Shown here piece by piece: positions 63,244 to 64,000 of a stretch of 64,000 nt of DNA. Positions within the stretch are counted from its first letter, which is position 1. Each line of letters begins with the position of its first letter. The notes beneath the pieces are model-generated. The model saw only the letters and a list, made by a program, of their open reading frames with translations. It was not told the DNA's origin and did not search any database. The stretch lies in assembly GCF_010015445.1 (NCBI RefSeq), contig NC_053116.1:5159568-5223567 (forward strand), written 5' to 3'. Made by a program: the position numbers and the translations under genes. The DNA comes from Perca fluviatilis (lineage: Eukaryota > Chordata > Actinopteri > Perciformes > Percidae).

Positions 63244-64000
63244 GCATTGTACATTAGAATATAAGCAAGTCATGTAATAAATATATATAATCAATAGTTT
63301 TGTCACCAGCAACAACGTGTTGCTCAGTTTTGTTCCAGTAAGTTATGCATCGTAATAACGTTTAAAAAAAATCAGCTGAAGACTCCGGAAGTGACGTCGT
63401 AATTACCGCTCGGCGGATAGAAAAGATACAAATACATAATATTCGTAATATTGATGTTTTTGTCTAACGTTGTATTTGAGGAGTTAAACAATAAAGATAG
63501 CATCAATAATAAAATACAGTTTCATGTATTTGTCTCATGTATTGTTTGCTCGGCCGGCCGGCGGGCGGCATCAATCTGAAATGGAATGAAGCCCATTCAC
63601 GGCAGACAGCAAAAACAGGAGCTGAACACGTCCTCCCACCCATCCCGGAAGAACTACAAGTGCTCAAGCTTTGTAACAGATTCTGGGCCTCATCTATAGT
63701 GGGAGTTGTAGTTTTTAAATATATTGGTATATTTTTCATAAGTAGAAGTTGGTAGTGTAGAATTTTGGATACACCCTGGGGTTTTTTGGGATGGGGAAAA
63801 CACTGGTGTCATCAGATTTTAAAAATAGAATCATTAAATAGGTGAAAATAGCTTATTAACATATTTGATAGTGCTTACAGTGGATAAACTTTGGAGACCA
63901 TATCTACATGATAGCTGAGGTCCAGAGCTTTCAATGACAGCTGGTTTTATGTGTGTAGCACCTTCTGTTGCTAAATGACATCAGCTGAAGACTCCGGAAG
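63244..64000. other. No gene recognised; 21-bp direct repeat at window end
   Basis: ATCAGCTGAAGACTCCGGAA(G) occurs at about 63371 and again as the last bases of the window. The frames at 63503-63755 on both strands have no recognised domain. Confidence 0.5.

Overview
This window is eukaryotic and almost certainly from a ray-finned (teleost) fish. Nearly everything recognisable is a transposable element or a piece of one. The mix is typical of teleosts: Tc1 elements with long inverted ends, PIF/Harbinger elements with Myb/SANT and HARBI1-type genes, hAT elements, an EnSpm/CACTA element, Ty3/gypsy and BEL/Pao LTR elements, L1- and R2-like LINEs, and a tRNA-derived SINE. TA, CA and TG microsatellites are also frequent. 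I see no prokaryotic gene layout, no rRNA and no intact tRNA gene. The only spliced gene that might be a host gene is a CCDC106-like gene at 38791-42687, and it may itself be mobile-element derived.

Layout. 1-1.4 kb: Harbinger remnant with convergent nuclease and Myb/SANT genes. 1.4-9.6 kb: a minisatellite, a TTAA-flanked MITE with perfect palindromes, two solo LTRs with exact 5-bp target duplications, microsatellites and LINE/SINE tails. 9.65-21.5 kb: one decayed L1-like LINE split by three insertions, which carry further insertions inside them, including a deleted Mag-like gypsy element with both LTRs. 21.5-25 kb: 3' end of a chromodomain gypsy element, a 0.9-kb fold-back element and a Tc1 fragment. 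25-29.5 kb: a teleost repeat with several CTCF-like motifs and a nested element carrying a helicase-motif ORF, then an R2-like LINE. 30-37 kb: a small Tc1, a BED-finger hAT fragment and a BEL/Pao 3' half broken by two insertions. 37.5-38.5 kb: AT-rich satellite. 38.8-42.7 kb: the CCDC106-like gene with a large hAT fold-back in an intron.

The most coherent unit is a putative 18-kb EnSpm/CACTA element at 42833-61119, with CACTGT at both ends. It holds two minus-strand genes. The first is a C2H2-finger DDE transposase (58664-52122). The second, starting about 150 bp downstream, is a spliced SAM-domain, SAMD3-like gene (51971-47819). Both carry frameshifts or stops. Later insertions (two copies of one fold-back family, a near-complete Tc1, two hAT elements, two Harbinger derivatives and another fold-back) have swollen it.

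A recurring theme is non-autonomous elements that start with AG and sit at TTAA (or TTAA-like) duplications. I see about seven such ends or elements, which points to a Kolobok-like rather than a classic piggyBac source. All family names rest on motifs and ends visible by eye; no database search was possible.
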